Assembly: GCA_963921935.1 (NCBI GenBank) | Contig: OY998185.1 | Coordinates: 59,907,717-59,971,716 of the forward strand | DNA from: Galeruca laticollis | Taxonomy: Eukaryota > Arthropoda > Insecta > Coleoptera > Chrysomelidae | Length of the DNA: 64,000 bases | Direction: 5' to 3' | In this document: positions 32,801 through 44,551 of the stretch, one piece after another | Layout: every line of letters begins with the position of its first letter | How positions within the stretch are numbered: the first letter of the stretch is position 1 | Made by a program: the position numbers and the translations under genes | Notes under the pieces: model-generated | The model's input: the letters and a program-made list of their open reading frames with translations, nothing else | What the model was told of the DNA's origin: nothing | The model's database searches: none

Positions 32801-33640
32801 ATGGCTACTCCACCATTACCTGTTTAAAAAAAAGAATATCTTGATATAATACCAGAATTTGATGGAAACATGGCATTACTTCCTAGGTTTATTGAAATTT
32901 CAGAGAAATTAGTCAGTAAGTTTTATAATACTGCAGATGTAGGAGATTTTCAAAACGAATATTTGATGTCCAGCATCTTAGCAAAAATAAAAGAGGAAGC
33001 AGCTATAAACATTTCTTCTTGTACTATAAGAACTTGGGAAAATCTAAAAGATGCACTCCTCAATACTTACGCTGAAAAAAGAGATGTTTACACATTAAAT
33101 ATAGAACTTTCAGAAATGAAACAAGGTAATGATACGCCTTTCGAATTTTATAATAGAATACAACATTTATTAAATCTTCTAATTTCTTACCTCATTACAC
33201 ATTCTAATGTGAATGAACATTTAATTTTAGGAAATTATTTTGAAAATTTGGCACTCTGAGTATTGCGACGCGGTTTAAAAGTACATTAATGCGTACGAAA
33301 AATCCAGATAATTTGAATATTGCTTTAAATGTTCTTACTAATGATTTTCAAGATTATATGAGCCAGAATAATAATCCGAAAAATATTTTTTCAAATTCAA
33401 ATACGCAAAATTATTCTCATAAAAATAAAACCAATTTCAAAAATAATGTGGCACATAGGCAAATTCTATGCAGAATTATCAACACACTAATCGAAATCCC
33501 GCATCAAACCCACAAAATCGTCCATCAAATTCTTATAATCCTCCTAATGGAAATAATACAAGTTTTTCTAATAATATTGGTAAAAATCAATTAATATTTA
33601 CAGAAGTAAATTTCGAACCAGCCATACCCACTATTATATA
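32801..33640 (+). pseudogene. Ty3/gypsy gag, inactivated
   Basis: Starts MATPPLPV at 32,801, then an in-frame TAA, then KKEYLDIIPEFDGN. It continues with LPRFIEISEKLVSKFYN, the capsid core SSCTIRTWENLKDALLNTYA, EKRDVYTLNIELSEMKQGND and TPFEFYNRIQHLLNLLISYL, and ENLAL-stop-VLRRGLKS (TGA at 33,257, probably from CGA). After another shift: RTKNPDNLNIALNVLTNDFQ and an Asn-rich tail to about 33,640 that leads into a protease start (NFEPAIPTI). No CCHC knuckle is visible. The element is cut off at about 33,690. Confidence 0.8.
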
Positions 33641-34990
33641 ACTGTATGAAAATAAACAAAGAATTATTGTACAATTATCTAATAGTAATTTATGCAACAA
33701 GTGCATAAAGTGGTACTTTTTTCACGAATGGGTGAAAAAAATACACTTTATGCACATGTTGCATACATTATTTTTTCTACGGCCCTATATAAAAAAATAA
33801 AATGCAAATAGAAATTTGGGATATTTTAATTAAGCTCCTTTGGTAAATTACAATTATATGTATTCCAAGTTTCATGAAAGTCCATCCTCGATGCCCAGCC
33901 AAGTTTCATTGTGTTATATTATGGAAAGCGTGAAATAAAGTTAACGTTATGGTACTTTTTTTAACGCTTTTTTACTTTTTTCACTCTAACCATAAACAAC
34001 TACTTTAAGCGCTACAAACCGATAAAATACAAGGTACTTTAAAGATAGGGCGTAGAAAAAAACAATTTTGAGCAAGATGTGATTAATTTCGTGAAAGAAT
34101 ACATAGTACCTAAAACAAAATATTTTATTTATTTCTAAGACCCTATTTATGAAAAATTCAGTGTCATTCTACAAAATCACTTTCAAGATTCTCAAATTGA
34201 CTTTTTATAATTCGCGTATAAAAGAGACGTCATTATAACATTGTTTACAGTGTCACAATGAAGCTCTTTGAACACTGTTATAGTAATTTTTAGTGTACAG
34301 TTGGTTATTGAATTTAGTTATATTTTTATTTGACATTTGACTTTAACCTTGACAAAAATTATAAATAAAATGGTCTAGCGTTGTTCTAGCTAGCAAATTA
34401 TTATATTAAAGGTAAATTAGAATGATTTATATATTAAAAATATTAATGAATAAAGTACGCTAACGTTTATTTATCAATTGTTTAGTTTTATATTGTATAA
34501 GATCAATATATAGGTATACAAAACGTTCGATTGTTGGGATAAATTACCAGATATCTATGTGAAGATGTATTACAGAAATAATTCTGTTCATGATATAAAT
34601 AGATCGCAAGAGCATATACGAAGAAGCTCTGTTTTAAACAAATAATCATCCTCTTTTTGCTTAAATGAAAGTTTGTTTACAATTTACAGAATTATTCGGT
34701 TATAATATGTCAAAAGTCAGAAGTGCTGAATAAAACCATCTGTGATCTGATCAATTAGGAATCTACAGAATTGCCAACTTAAATTCAAACCACTCCTCCT
34801 AGTTTAAAAATAGGGATTATATGAAATTCTATTTTATTTAAATAATTAAATAAATGCGAATTATGAAAAATATTGTGTAAAACTTGTGCCACAATGACTT
34901 TCTGTAGTACTCGTGATTTGCACAACTCACCGCTTCGCGGTTCGTTGTGCAAACTTCACTCGTACTACAAAACGAGTCATTGTGACACTT
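33640..34990. other. Insertion with terminal hairpins between gag and integrase scraps
   Basis: Near the left edge, GTGCATAAAGTGGTACTTTT (33,703) and its inverted partner AAAATACACTTTATGCACAT flank a GGGTG-containing loop. Near the right edge is a stem with CGCTTCGCGG in the middle (34,930-34,940) and CGAGT/ACTCG arms, flanked by CACAATGACT and AGTCATTGTG. GCCCAGCCAAGTTTCAT (33,894) is the inverse of a unit repeated at 50.06-50.15 kb. No ORF of note. It probably represents one hairpin-rich non-autonomous element, or two. Confidence 0.45.
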
Positions 34991-34997
34991 GTTTTAC

Positions 34998-35410
34998 AAA
35001 TAACTATTATTAAATGTATTAAAAAATTAATAGACGTTCCTTTAAATGAAGTTAAAGAAGTAATTCAAAATTACCACGAAGGTAAGACTAATGATAGAGG
35101 ACTAGATGAAACTGAAAATCAATTAAAAGTTTTGTATTATTGGCATAATCAAAGAGCATCTATATAAACTTATATAAAGGAATTTCAAAGTTGGCTAGTT
35201 AAGCAAATATGATAGAACACAAATAAAACCATTTTTAAATGTTACTCCCACAGCTACTAAACATTTCCATATTTTGCATTTAGACACGATAACCTTAGAA
35301 AATAGTAAATTTCTTACGATAATAGATTCATTTTCTAAACATGGTCTAATGTATGAATTAAAATGTAGACAAGGAATAGAAGTAGCTCATAATATAATTA
35401 TAGTACATTA
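34998..35410 (+). pseudogene. Ty3/gypsy integrase fragment
   Basis: VIQNYHEGKTNDRGLDETEN followed by QLKVLYYWHNQ is the N-terminal zinc-binding region of a gypsy integrase. Pieces in later frames (TATKHFHILHLDTITLENS-like and KFLTIIDSFSKHG-like) fit the first catalytic Asp region. It matches the element whose gag lies at 32.8-33.6 kb, implying that protease, RT and RNase H were deleted or displaced around the hairpin insertion. Confidence 0.55.
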
Positions 35411-37601
35411 CGAAACAAGTTTTTTATCTCCAAAACGTAACAAAATTTAAAAAACCGTATAATTAAATCGATTTAGGGAATTTTGTATTTATGACCTGGC
35501 GGTTGGTAACGCTGACACTAGCGTCATCTTCAAACATTTGAACATCGAATAATTGTGTCAATTTGCAATAAGTTGGTGCGTTTTACTTTGTTTAGTTTAA
35601 CTGTGTGAAAAACAATTGCAAATTTTAAAAGATGTACCCCGTCTGAACTGTGCCAAGTTTCGGAGACCACTGTTAATAAATTATTACTAACAAAGTCCAG
35701 AGAGGTGTACGAGTACGAGAAGTAATTTACTAAGTTTGAAGTTTAGTGTCAAGAAAATAAAGTACAAGGCATAGTAGAAAATGACAGAAGGATATAAACC
35801 AGTTAAATCGAAGATTTTGGAGGCTGAAGACATTCGTGATGACACACACTGTACTCAGCAATAAAGGTATTTGTTGTTTATTGTAGTATTTATTGTTCAG
35901 TGTTGCATGATACGATTAAAGCGTACCAAAAGTTGGGTTATGTTATTTGCGTGCTTGATTTTTAAACGACAAACTTTAACGTTTCGTTTGTTACTATTAC
36001 CAACCTTGATGAATAAAATATTGCGTTTCGAAACTCAACTGGGATTCATAAAGTAATCATTAGAATCGCAATGTAGGAAAAATAGGTTCAATCACGTTAA
36101 ATTATAACAGTACTTATACAGACCAATTTGAACACTTATCCAGGCCGAGTATAAGTTTGGTTTTACTGACTATAAATCATATCATAGGACACAATTTATA
36201 TTATAAAACTTTTTATTCAGTTTCATAACTCAATTTCTAATAATATTATGTATTATCACAAATCGAAGAATACCCTGTATATTATTGCGAGATCAATAAA
36301 CTTAATGAATTTACCGGACGTCACGTTTTAGGGATCACCATATGGTCTAGCACTTCCTATTATTATGGTACCCTTTTACAAATGAGTTTTGCCAGTAAAT
36401 TTTTTAACGTATTTAGTGAGTTACGATTGCAATATGATATAGTTTCGTGTTTAATGTGATAAATTGACGAATTTAAATAGTGTGTTAGTATTAAACAAAC
36501 AATGTGAGTATTTATTTTAAGATATAAGGGTGTAAAAAGCCCTATGAAATTAGCAATTGGTATTTTTCAAATCTTTCGAGGTTTGTTTGACATATTGACA
36601 AGTGATTCGAATACATTTTAAAGAAAAAATTATGTAATCATTGTAGGCAGTAAACATTTTATAAGAGTTGATATTTTTGACAGTTTTTATTGAGATTCGT
36701 GCTACAAAAATTTAATACGGATATAATTATAGATATTAGCATCAATAACATTGTCAATAATACATATTAAAAGTTTTAACTTTTTTGTGTTAAAGATTAA
36801 CTTTTCAATTATAGTTCGTTCTAATATATTTCGTCTTTACTTACTACATGCAAACCGAAAGTAATCTCTGGAAGCTAGGTATAGTAACAGTGACAAGATT
36901 GTAGGGGAGAGCGGGGCTTATTCGGACACTTTTTTAACAATGATATAAAGTATCAAATATAACATTTAAGAAATGACACATAGTTATATCTAAGCATGTA
37001 CCGGGTAGTCGAATAAGCCGATATATCGGCTATATATTAGAAACTATTCATGTTATAACTTTAGGAGAAAAAATTCCTTAGTAAAAGTGGCCAAAAGAAA
37101 TCGCTGGAAATAACTTTCAAGTTTCTAGGTTAACCGCTAGGGGGCGTAACCTGCGAAGAAAAATTTAAAACCCCGTTTTTTGTGAAATATGCCCAATTAT
37201 ACTAAGTGTTTTAAATAAGAAAACTAGAAAGACGCCTAAATTACACACAAATTTGTTTAAGTACTTTTTTTATTTTTTCAAATAAAGGGTGTGTGGGAGA
37301 GTGGGGAAGTGTTTGTGTATAAATACCTATAATTTTGGTTTGGATCAACCGATTTTATTGAAATTAGTGTCATTAGAAAGAATGTAGACGAATTAGTTAT
37401 ATCTACTATAAAACAATTGCATTTAGTTTTAATTGCCATAGGTAGAGGGTATATTCGAATGGAAAAAATTGAAATTTGCAAATTATTGTAAATTATAATG
37501 GAGCTTTTGTCGAACTCGAGATATAAATAAAAACGCATAAATATGATATTGACTTACACTGTATTATAACTTAAAATTAAATATGTGAAAGAATGATTAT
37601 A

Positions 37602-37604
<3 letters not shown>
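35411..37604. other. No supported gene; possible 27-residue ORF
   Basis: 35,460-35,860 is less AT-rich than its surroundings and ends with an ATG-started 27-codon frame (35,781-35,864; MTEGYKPVKSKILEAEDIRD) followed by GTATTT. It looks like a leader exon but has no further support. Around 36,900-37,350 there are two GGGAGAGCGGGG/GGGAGAGTGGGG words and a CTAGGGGGCGT that resemble eroded transposon ends. Confidence 0.3.

Positions 37605-37652
<48 letters not shown>
37605..37652. repeat. (TA)n microsatellite
   Basis: An uninterrupted TA run directly left of a Penelope copy. A second short TA run lies at 37,930-37,955. Confidence 0.95.
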
Positions 37653-37654
<2 letters not shown>

Positions 37655-37782
37655 TGGGGATAACGGGGATTTCAGTCCAAGGAATTATGTGAAATATGAC
37701 ATCAAGTATATTATAATTATATTTATTTTTACATTTACAAATTTTTTAATGATTATTTATATTGAATTTACTTAAAATATTT

Positions 37783-37840
37783 TACATTGCCCTGAAGAAG
37801 TGTCAAAAGGACACGAAAGCTTGGCGGCATTTTGTAAATA
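37783..37840 (+). ncRNA. Hammerhead-ribozyme-like motif A
   Basis: Core CUGAAGA (37,792-37,798), stem II GUGUC/GACAC (37,800-37,804 with 37,810-37,814, loop AAAAG), then GAA-A (37,815-37,818). The last A starts the palindrome AGCU (a two-strand stem III), then U as the nucleotide before the predicted cleavage. Stem I is GCC before the core with GGC after it, and the outer flanks UUUACA/UGUAAA can extend it. This is the minimal, dimer-type hammerhead layout described for Penelope elements. CUGAAGA differs from the consensus CUGAUGA at one position. Confidence 0.6.
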
Positions 37841-37924
37841 AAAGATCTTCGCGTTGATTCCTTGGACTGAAATCCCCGTTATCCCCACCTATATAGCATT
37901 TTTCAGTCGTTATATAAAAGAAAT

Positions 37925-37955
<31 letters not shown>

Positions 37956-37964
37956 CTCATACAA

Positions 37965-38558
37965 AATCAATATCCTTCAAAACTTGTGAATAGATTGTTG
38001 TTTTGTAACAATGACTGTATTACTGGCCGTAATTCAATTACTAATGAAGCAGAACCCTTGAGGTATGCTAAATTGCAATACATACACAATTTGTCTCCTT
38101 CATTGATTAGGTTGTTTTCCAATTATAACATAGTAGTAGCTAACTACAATTGTAAAAATCTATTCTACTCTAACTTAAAAGATAAAACACCAACATTGCA
38201 AAAGTCTGGCGTCGTATATGGTATCCCTTGTGAATGTGGGTTGTTATACATAGGGCACACTGGCCAAAAAGTATCAAAGAGATTAGCTTTGCATAAAAGC
38301 GATTGTAAAAACAAACCACAGGCCACTAGCCTTAGTATACATGTAAACCAGAATGATCACAGAGTACAGTACGAAAATACTATTATCCTTGACTCAGAAA
38401 ATAATCTATTTCAGCGAAAGATATTAGAGATGTGTTACATTAGTGAATGCAGAAATACTCTCAACCACAAAAAAGACGTAGATGGCTTAAGTTTAATGTA
38501 TACATACTTATTACAGCAACAACTTACTAAGAAAAATAATTTGGCCAGAAATACTTAA
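37965..38558 (+). pseudogene. Penelope family B C-terminal ORF: linker plus GIY-YIG endonuclease
   Basis: An open 234-codon frame ends at 38,558; its true Penelope part starts at about 37,965 (NQYPSKLVNRLLF). The linker region is followed by the endonuclease: SGVVYGIPCECGLLYIGHTG with the GIY and YIG strands, QKVSKRLALHKSDCKN, and the catalytic-side helix NLFQRKILEMCYISECRNTL. The domain is well kept and uninterrupted, but RT is missing, so the copy cannot retrotranspose by itself. The in-frame residues before 37,965 come from the TA run and hairpin and are not real protein. Confidence 0.75.
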
Positions 38559-38600
38559 CCATTGAATTCAATTTAAATGTATATAGTGTACAAGAAATAC

Positions 38601-39291
38601 TGGGAGTTAGCATAATTACACCAGAATTACTCCAAATTCAAAAAAAATGACATCAATCAATTTTGGACATGTGTAGTTCTGCTCTCTCCATTTCCTTATT
38701 AGTAGTAGTTGCAGAGAAACAGTTTAATGTTAATCTTTATCCATCCTCTTTGATGAGGTAGATTTTTAATATTGTTGACAGTAGGTTACTTGTATTTTTG
38801 ATTTTAAACATGTCCATATACATATTTTACTATTTTCATATTAGTTTTTAAAGTCAGTTTTAATACTTCCAAATGTGAGGTTATGTCTCCATACATCTTT
38901 TTTAGTCATGTGGTCGCTAGATTTTCAGAGCTTTAATGCTGATTCTGGTGAGTGTAATAATAACTAACTCATACGTATTTAAATGAGTGAAGTCAGCTGA
39001 GTGTACCAGAGAAAAACAATTATCGAAAAGAAACCAAATTTTGTATTTTGGTACAAGAATTTATTATAAGTAGAGCGCTTTCGGTTCAATTATAAACCAT
39101 CATCAGTGCCCCATGGTCAGGGTGTACTCCAAATCCTCACAAATTAGAAGATACATAAAATGAATTAAAATATAGTGCTTGAAACACAGTCACTATTTAA
39201 TTAAAATAATAATAAAAAGCACACACAACCCATTGTACAATGAATGAATCCCTAAAATAGGGGATAAAATATAACTCAAAACATTATTTGT
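38601..39291. other. Tail region, no ORF; holds hammerhead-like motif B
   Basis: Probably Penelope-derived tail sequence in both directions. No coding frame is supported. Confidence 0.35.
39060..39115 (-). ncRNA. Hammerhead-ribozyme-like motif B
   Basis: Minus strand: a perfect core CUGAUGA (39,106-39,100), stem II GGUU/AACC around an 8-nt loop, and a perfect GAAA (39,082-39,079). The last A begins the palindrome AGCGCU, followed by C as the nucleotide before the predicted cleavage. Stem I beyond the first pair is weak. It has the best conserved core of the five. Confidence 0.55.
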
Positions 39292-39468
39292 GGTCTAGCC
39301 AAAAATAACTACTTAACATCAGGTAAGCATCAAATGAATTGTAACTTCTATCATTCTAACAATGATATTTAATATAGAAACAATTGTCAAATTTCTTATA
39401 ATTTTTAACATTTTTTTCAATATATTGTGGAATTATCTAGAAACATTAAGTTTCATTTAAAACAGTAA
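39292..39468 (+). mobile_element. Penelope family A tail fragment
   Basis: GGTCTAGCCAAAAATAACTA at 39,292, then the AACATCAGGTAAGCATCAAA segment, and the tip ATATTGTGGAATTATCTAGA ending at about 39,468. Collinear with the tails at 8.5, 52.8 and 59.3 kb. Confidence 0.8.
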
Positions 39469-40161
39469 TATACATATACTAAATATAAAAGAGTTTAGGT
39501 TTAACGAAAATACTAGAGATGTAGACTGGAAGAAGGTTTTGTATGAAAAAATTAATGTGAATATAGCCTTGTTTTGCGCTTTACACTTGGGAGAGTTTTT
39601 GGTAATGGACTAAGAAGGAATGAACTTACAAATTCGTTTAGAATTTGCACAAAACTTTTTAATTATAAACGCTTAATAACTTTTAAATTACTGAAAATTG
39701 GAGTAAAATCATACAAAACATTTTGTTACAACAAAAATAATAAAAATAAACCTTCAAATTAGTGTTTAAATTTTCTAAATATGTTGCACAACTTGTAGAG
39801 AAAAAATTTTGATCAGTCGTTGTGCTTCAAATCTGATCCCCCTTACGTTAATACGAGAAATTGCAGTATTTAATTTTTTTATAAATAATAAGTCAGGTGA
39901 ATAAAAACTAGCACTTTCTAACTAGCATATGCTAGGTCTAGTAAGTATTTGGTCAAATCAGTGTGAATAAAGATTTGTAGAAAATACTAGGGCAAGTTTA
40001 GTAGAATCCGGAAAAACCCAAGCGGTGTAGTACATGCTAGACCAAGTAAATGCTAGGTTTTAACGTTCCTGTCACGACACGTTCTCCCCTCCACTACCTT
40101 TCAATCTACATCATATCGGCGGCATATCCCTCTCTCAATCTGTTTAACCATGTGCTAGAAG

Positions 40162-40815
40162 ATGTATTCATCATCAGAAGAATCTGACAATGATTTTAAT
40201 AAAATAGAAAAAATTGATCGCACTCTGTTTGTACGTCTCCTTTCGGATCACATTGTCTTACTTAGCAAATCAAAAACCCTTGCTGTGATGAATGCTAAGA
40301 AAGAAGCTTGGGAAACCTTACGTTCTGATTACTGTTGTGCATTGGGGAAACAAGTTACTGTAGGCCAACTAATAAAAGCATTGAAGTCTACCGTCAAGAA
40401 GAAGACTGTCGTAAAAGTGACGGGAAACAGGGAAATAAAACTACAACCGTGGGAAAAAACATTCTTGGAGTTGATAGAAGATGATAACCTAGTATTCCAT
40501 AAAATCCCGGGTAATATTTCAGTTGGCACAAGTGCCGGGCCCCAGTGATGACATCCAAGAAAGATTGCCGAATACAGAAACTGAAGGGAAACCAAACAAG
40601 TGAAAAAAATTGTGTCGAATCATGAAGCAGATAAAACTAAAGACCTGTCCACACCGTAGTTGCAAAGGATTGTGTTGTTGCAACAATACAAACTGAATAA
40701 GATCAAACTGGAGAAGGAAACTATATTGTTGGAAACCATGAAGAAACAAACCATTGAAAAGTATACTCAAACTGATGTAACTGTTGATTATTGCCATATT
40801 TTATTCACATTGTAA
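40162..40815 (+). pseudogene. Harbinger MYB/SANT-like DNA-binding protein, frameshifted
   Basis: The intact first part (128 codons) begins with an acidic patch (YSSSEESDNDFNKI) and has the trihelix/zeste-like domain: RTLFVRLLSDHIVLLSKSKT, NAKKEAWETLRSDY and QVTVGQLIKALKSTVKKK. After 40,548 the frame is lost, but a coiled-coil C-terminus is readable downstream: LLQQYKLNKIKLEKETILLE, TMKKQTIEKYTQTD, ending at 40,815. In Harbinger elements this protein binds the ends and escorts the nuclease. Confidence 0.75.
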
Positions 40816-41189
40816 TTAATTGTAAGCTACATAAGTTGTATTTTCCTTTGGATAGTAATAATGTAGGATTATTAGGAGTATAATTGTTACCATTGTAATC
40901 AAACTTGTAATTTGAAATAATTCAGTAATGGTGTGAATAAAAACTAGTATATAAAATAAGATGATTTTATTCAGTAAATAAACAAAACCCATATCCCAAA
41001 AAAAATAAATATACAAAATTGTGTGCAAGTAGGTGCTTGCGTGAGAAAAACATGAAAACGTTACTAAGTTCAATTTCCGTTTAAGCTTTTGAATTTATGT
41101 ATTGATGATTGTCTTCAAAATATTAAGGCGTTTAATAGCATAATTAATTTTCTTAAAAATAAAATTTATCAAAAATAATCAGATAATTT

Positions 41190-44101
41190 TAGCAATGCGT
41201 ATTTTGAAAGGCAAAACGAAATATACGAATATAAATTTCAGCAAGTAAAAGAAAGACATCAAAAGAAAATAGAATTTTTAGTAAAGGAACAATATGAAAA
41301 CAAAAAACAGGTAAATAATAAATGGTTAATAAACTTAACCAATATTAATATTCCTGAAAACATCGAATACTTTTTAGGTCTTGGACCCAAATTTTCAATT
41401 CCAGATTTTGAATTACCAACAAATGAAATCATCAGTAGCGTAGAAAGTGCTCTCCGCAATATTGATAACAAGCATGTAGAAAAAATCAGAAATAAAATAT
41501 GTAACATCATCACAAATCAAAAATACAAAATAGCTAATTCAAATTTCCAAATAAAAAAACATTTCAACTGTTTGATTAAACAAACTCAACATTTCATTAA
41601 AAATAACACCAACATTTTAATACTACAGGCTGATAAATGTAATAAAACTGTGATTATGTATAAACAAGAATACATCAACAAAATAAACACTTTATTGAGT
41701 GACGAAACTACATACAAAAAAGAGAATTCAGATCCCACTAACAAAATTCAAAAACAAATAAACACGTTAATCAATAAATGATTTAAAGAAAAACTAATAA
41801 ATATAGGTACAAAATTCAAGCTTATGAGCCATAACGGTAAACCTCCATCAATTTATGGACTACCGAAACTACATAAAAATAATATACCTCTACGACCTAT
41901 TGTTGGTAATATTGGTGCTCCAACATATCAACTGTCAAAATTTCTCTCTGATATATTGACCAACATAATTGGTAACAACAACTATCATATCAAAGACTCA
42001 TGGCATTTTAGTGAATTTGTTAAAAATAGAATTATTCCTGAAGATCATATACTAGTTTCCTTTGACGGTATCTCCTTATACACCAATTGTTCGAATTTGG
42101 CTTTAGTTACCAAATTCTCCCGTGATTGTATTTCAATTTCCCCTGTATACTACCTTTCGAATATTATGCTCAAAACAGATAACTAAATATATCCTTAATT
42201 TCAACAGTTAATATTTCTTTACATCACCAAAAAAGTCATTTTAAATTTACTAACACCTAAGAAAAACAGATAAATATCGTCTTCTGAAATTCCACTGAAT
42301 ATATCAAAGTCCCCGACATCTTATCTCTTCATAAAAACTCTCTTTCAAACTCTGTTATCTGTATCTACAAAACCGTTGAAAACCCCAAAAAAAACATATC
42401 TCCAACTGGCAAATTCACTTGTTGTTCGAACGTTACATTTTAAAATACTTTTATCCCATTGGCTAGTTTCTAATAGTTTACTCATTCCTCGATCCTACGT
42501 CATCAAACATATAAATACGAAAATAGCCTCATTTTTACTCACTTCCCAGATAGCTTTCACACTTCTCAGACACACTCTTTTCATCATCAAACGGGGCACA
42601 CAAAGGTACTCATTTTAGAAGAGCACCCGGCATGTTCATAGCGGGAACAAACATGTGTTCTTAAACCGTAATCATCTCATAAATCTTAATAATATGTGCA
42701 AACTACCTTCAGTCACCGCGTAAAAGTCAAGTGAATTCTTAATTGTCGACGCAACAGTAAATAACTTATAACTTCATGACAATATAAATCATAACGTGAT
42801 ATCAGTGTTTTAATTTCATTCTACGGTTCATCGTTACTTCAGTGACAAACGGCCGTAGTGGTCCTTCGCAATACCAGATAACCTACATTCCCTCTAATTA
42901 GCCTAAGTAAAAGGGGTTAAATTAGAACACCAATATTCCAACTAATCTCGCAATAACTTGTATAAAAACCGGTGGCTAGAAATAAATAAATATACTGCTT
43001 TGCCCTTAAATGAATATATAGAAGCCACGTTGTTGTGTTTGAATTCGACATATTTTAAATATAATGGTATAGCCATGGGATCACTAATTGCAGCAGTCAT
43101 AGCAAATCTAGTAATGGAACATTTGGAAAATACAGTTATAAATCAATTAAATTATGTTCCAAATTTGTATAAAAGATACGTTGATGACTGCCTTCTATGC
43201 ATCCAAGTTAGATTATACACTTAAAAAATTTAACAACTTCCACCCTAGAATACAATTTAGTTTTGAGAAAGATAACGAAAAACCAATAAACTTTTTGGAT
43301 ATAACAATTAAATATGATAATACCGGTAAAATTGAGACAAATTGGTTTACCAAACATGTATGGTCTGAAAGATATGTAAATTTTAATTCTAATGTACCAA
43401 TCACATACAAAAGAAGTGTTGTTAATAACCTTACAGACAGGGCCCTAAAACTCTCACATCCTAATAACAGACCTGATAATTTGAAGAAGATTAAAGAAGT
43501 TTTACAAAGTAATGAATATCCAGAAAGTCTTTACAATCCTATAATAAAAAAACGAATACATAAAATGTATAACAATAATAATGCAAGGGACACAAACAAT
43601 AGGAGTAGTAATAACTCTAGTAATAATATATCAACCAAAACATATATCAGTTTACCATACGTACAAGGTGCATCAGAAAAAATTCAGGGGCTGTTGAGTG
43701 AAAATAATATAAATGTAGCGCACAAACCTAATAATTATACCAAGACTTTTTTCACAAAACTTAAACCGAAAAATTGAAACAAAGTAATGTAGTGTATAAT
43801 GTCAAATGTAAAGATTGCCATGGTGAATATGTGGGTCAAACATCTCAATACCTACATAACAGAATTTACAATCACCAATATAACATAAAAACCAACAATG
43901 AACATTCCACAGCCCTTTCAAAACACGCATTCGAAAACCACCATAGTTGATTTTGAAAACATAAAAATTTTAGACAAAGAAGAAAACCGATTCAAACGTG
44001 AAATCAAAGAAATGATTTGTATCAAAAAGAACAAAAATTCAATTAACTATAAGACAGACCTTCAAAGTCTCCCAAAAATATACAACCATTTGATAGAGTA
44101 G
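41190..44101 (+). pseudogene. Penelope family C polyprotein (N-domain, RT, GIY-YIG), inactivated
   Basis: Opening frame: FERQNEIYEYKFQQVKERHQ, PENIEYFLGLGPKFSIP (a Penelope N-terminal signature), then IKNNTNILILQADKCNKTVI. RT: PPSIYGLPKLHKNNIPLRPI, then VSFDGISLYTN (motif A). After a disruption (42,187-42,957) come AMGSLIAAVIANLVMEHLE and YKRYVDDCLLCI with the YVDD catalytic box. The linker KINFLDITIKY-like segment is followed by the endonuclease: VVYNVKCKDCHGEYVGQTSQ, YLHNRIYNHQYNIK, NRFKREIKEMICIKKNKNSI, ending at 44,101. There are stops and shifts at about 41,779, 42,184, 43,222 and 43,777. Confidence 0.82.
42187..42957. other. Foreign or badly eroded segment inside the Penelope RT
   Basis: Between RT motif A and the VMEHLE block there is about 770 bp without Penelope coding. 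Part of it (42,440-42,620) looks promoter-like: CCATTGGCTAG, then CATATAAATACG about 60 bp on, then a pyrimidine-rich CA-containing start region. No gene follows in a supported frame. No terminal repeats were found. Confidence 0.3.
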
Positions 44102-44349
44102 CTGTAGGTGTTTTGCATCTTACCCGCCTATGAATATTATTTGTATGTTTTGTTGATGATTTTATAAATCAGACAGGTTCGAGTAACTGTATTTGATTTT
44201 AAAATATTTTAGAACGCAATGTCCACAGTCGACAGTAGATTTATAATGTGTAAGTTTTAATATTTCATTGTTTTAAATTAATTTTGTCTTAGCTTTTATT
44301 GTTCAATGTATTATAATTAAGTAACACATTATTCATTGTAGAGAAAAGT

Positions 44350-44390
44350 AAATACTTGAAGATGGCAATACGCCGAAACGTAGTTGAGAA
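44350..44390 (+). ncRNA. Hammerhead-ribozyme-like motif C (degenerate)
   Basis: CUUGAAGA (44,355-44,362, one extra U against CUGAAGA), stem II GGC/GCC around AAUAC, a perfect GAAA (44,375-44,378), the palindrome ACGU, then A. It sits about 250 bp after the family C stop codon, in the element's 3' region. Stem I pairs poorly. Confidence 0.4.
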
Positions 44391-44551
44391 ATTAAAATGA
44401 ATGAGAAGAGAATGTAAACAATACAAAAAATCTTTTTATTTTTAACCTTAACCATGTTGGCCGATTACCGGAAATAAGCTTAAACGAAAATTTAAATAAT
44501 ACGGTCAGGAAATACACACTGGAAAATAAGTTCAATTTCGCAAAAATTTCC

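Larger units (their letters stand above)
37651..38600 (+). mobile_element. Penelope-like element family B, 5'-truncated
   Basis: The segment begins with a hairpin: ATAGGTGGGGATAACGGGGA and the following bases to 37,686, with an inverted partner at 37,858-37,895 (TCCCCGTTATCCCCACCTAT). Between the two arms lies a hammerhead-like core. A short TA run follows, then the C-terminal coding part with GIY-YIG. The 3' limit is not sharp; about 38,600 is an estimate. Confidence 0.7.
41078..44526 (+). mobile_element. Penelope-like element family C, nearly full length, with 13-bp target duplication
   Basis: TAAGTTCAATTTC occurs at 41,065-41,077 and at 44,527-44,539, framing the insertion. The start has CGTTTAAGCTT and the end has AAGCTTAAACG, a short inverted repeat of the kind Penelope elements carry. 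The interior encodes an N-terminal region, RT and GIY-YIG endonuclease in order, then a hammerhead-like motif near the 3' end. It lies inside the Harbinger element. Confidence 0.8.

Noticed and set aside
35781..35864. 27-codon ORF that looks like a leader exon
   Set aside because: Too short, and its stop precedes the donor-like site. No second exon in phase was found.
37854..37964. First 37 residues of the 234-codon Penelope ORF
   Set aside because: They come from the inverted repeat and TA run. Penelope coding starts at about 37,965.
42560..42600. TGATGATGAAAA on the minus strand as a hammerhead core
   Set aside because: No leading C-U-G and no stem II; chance similarity.
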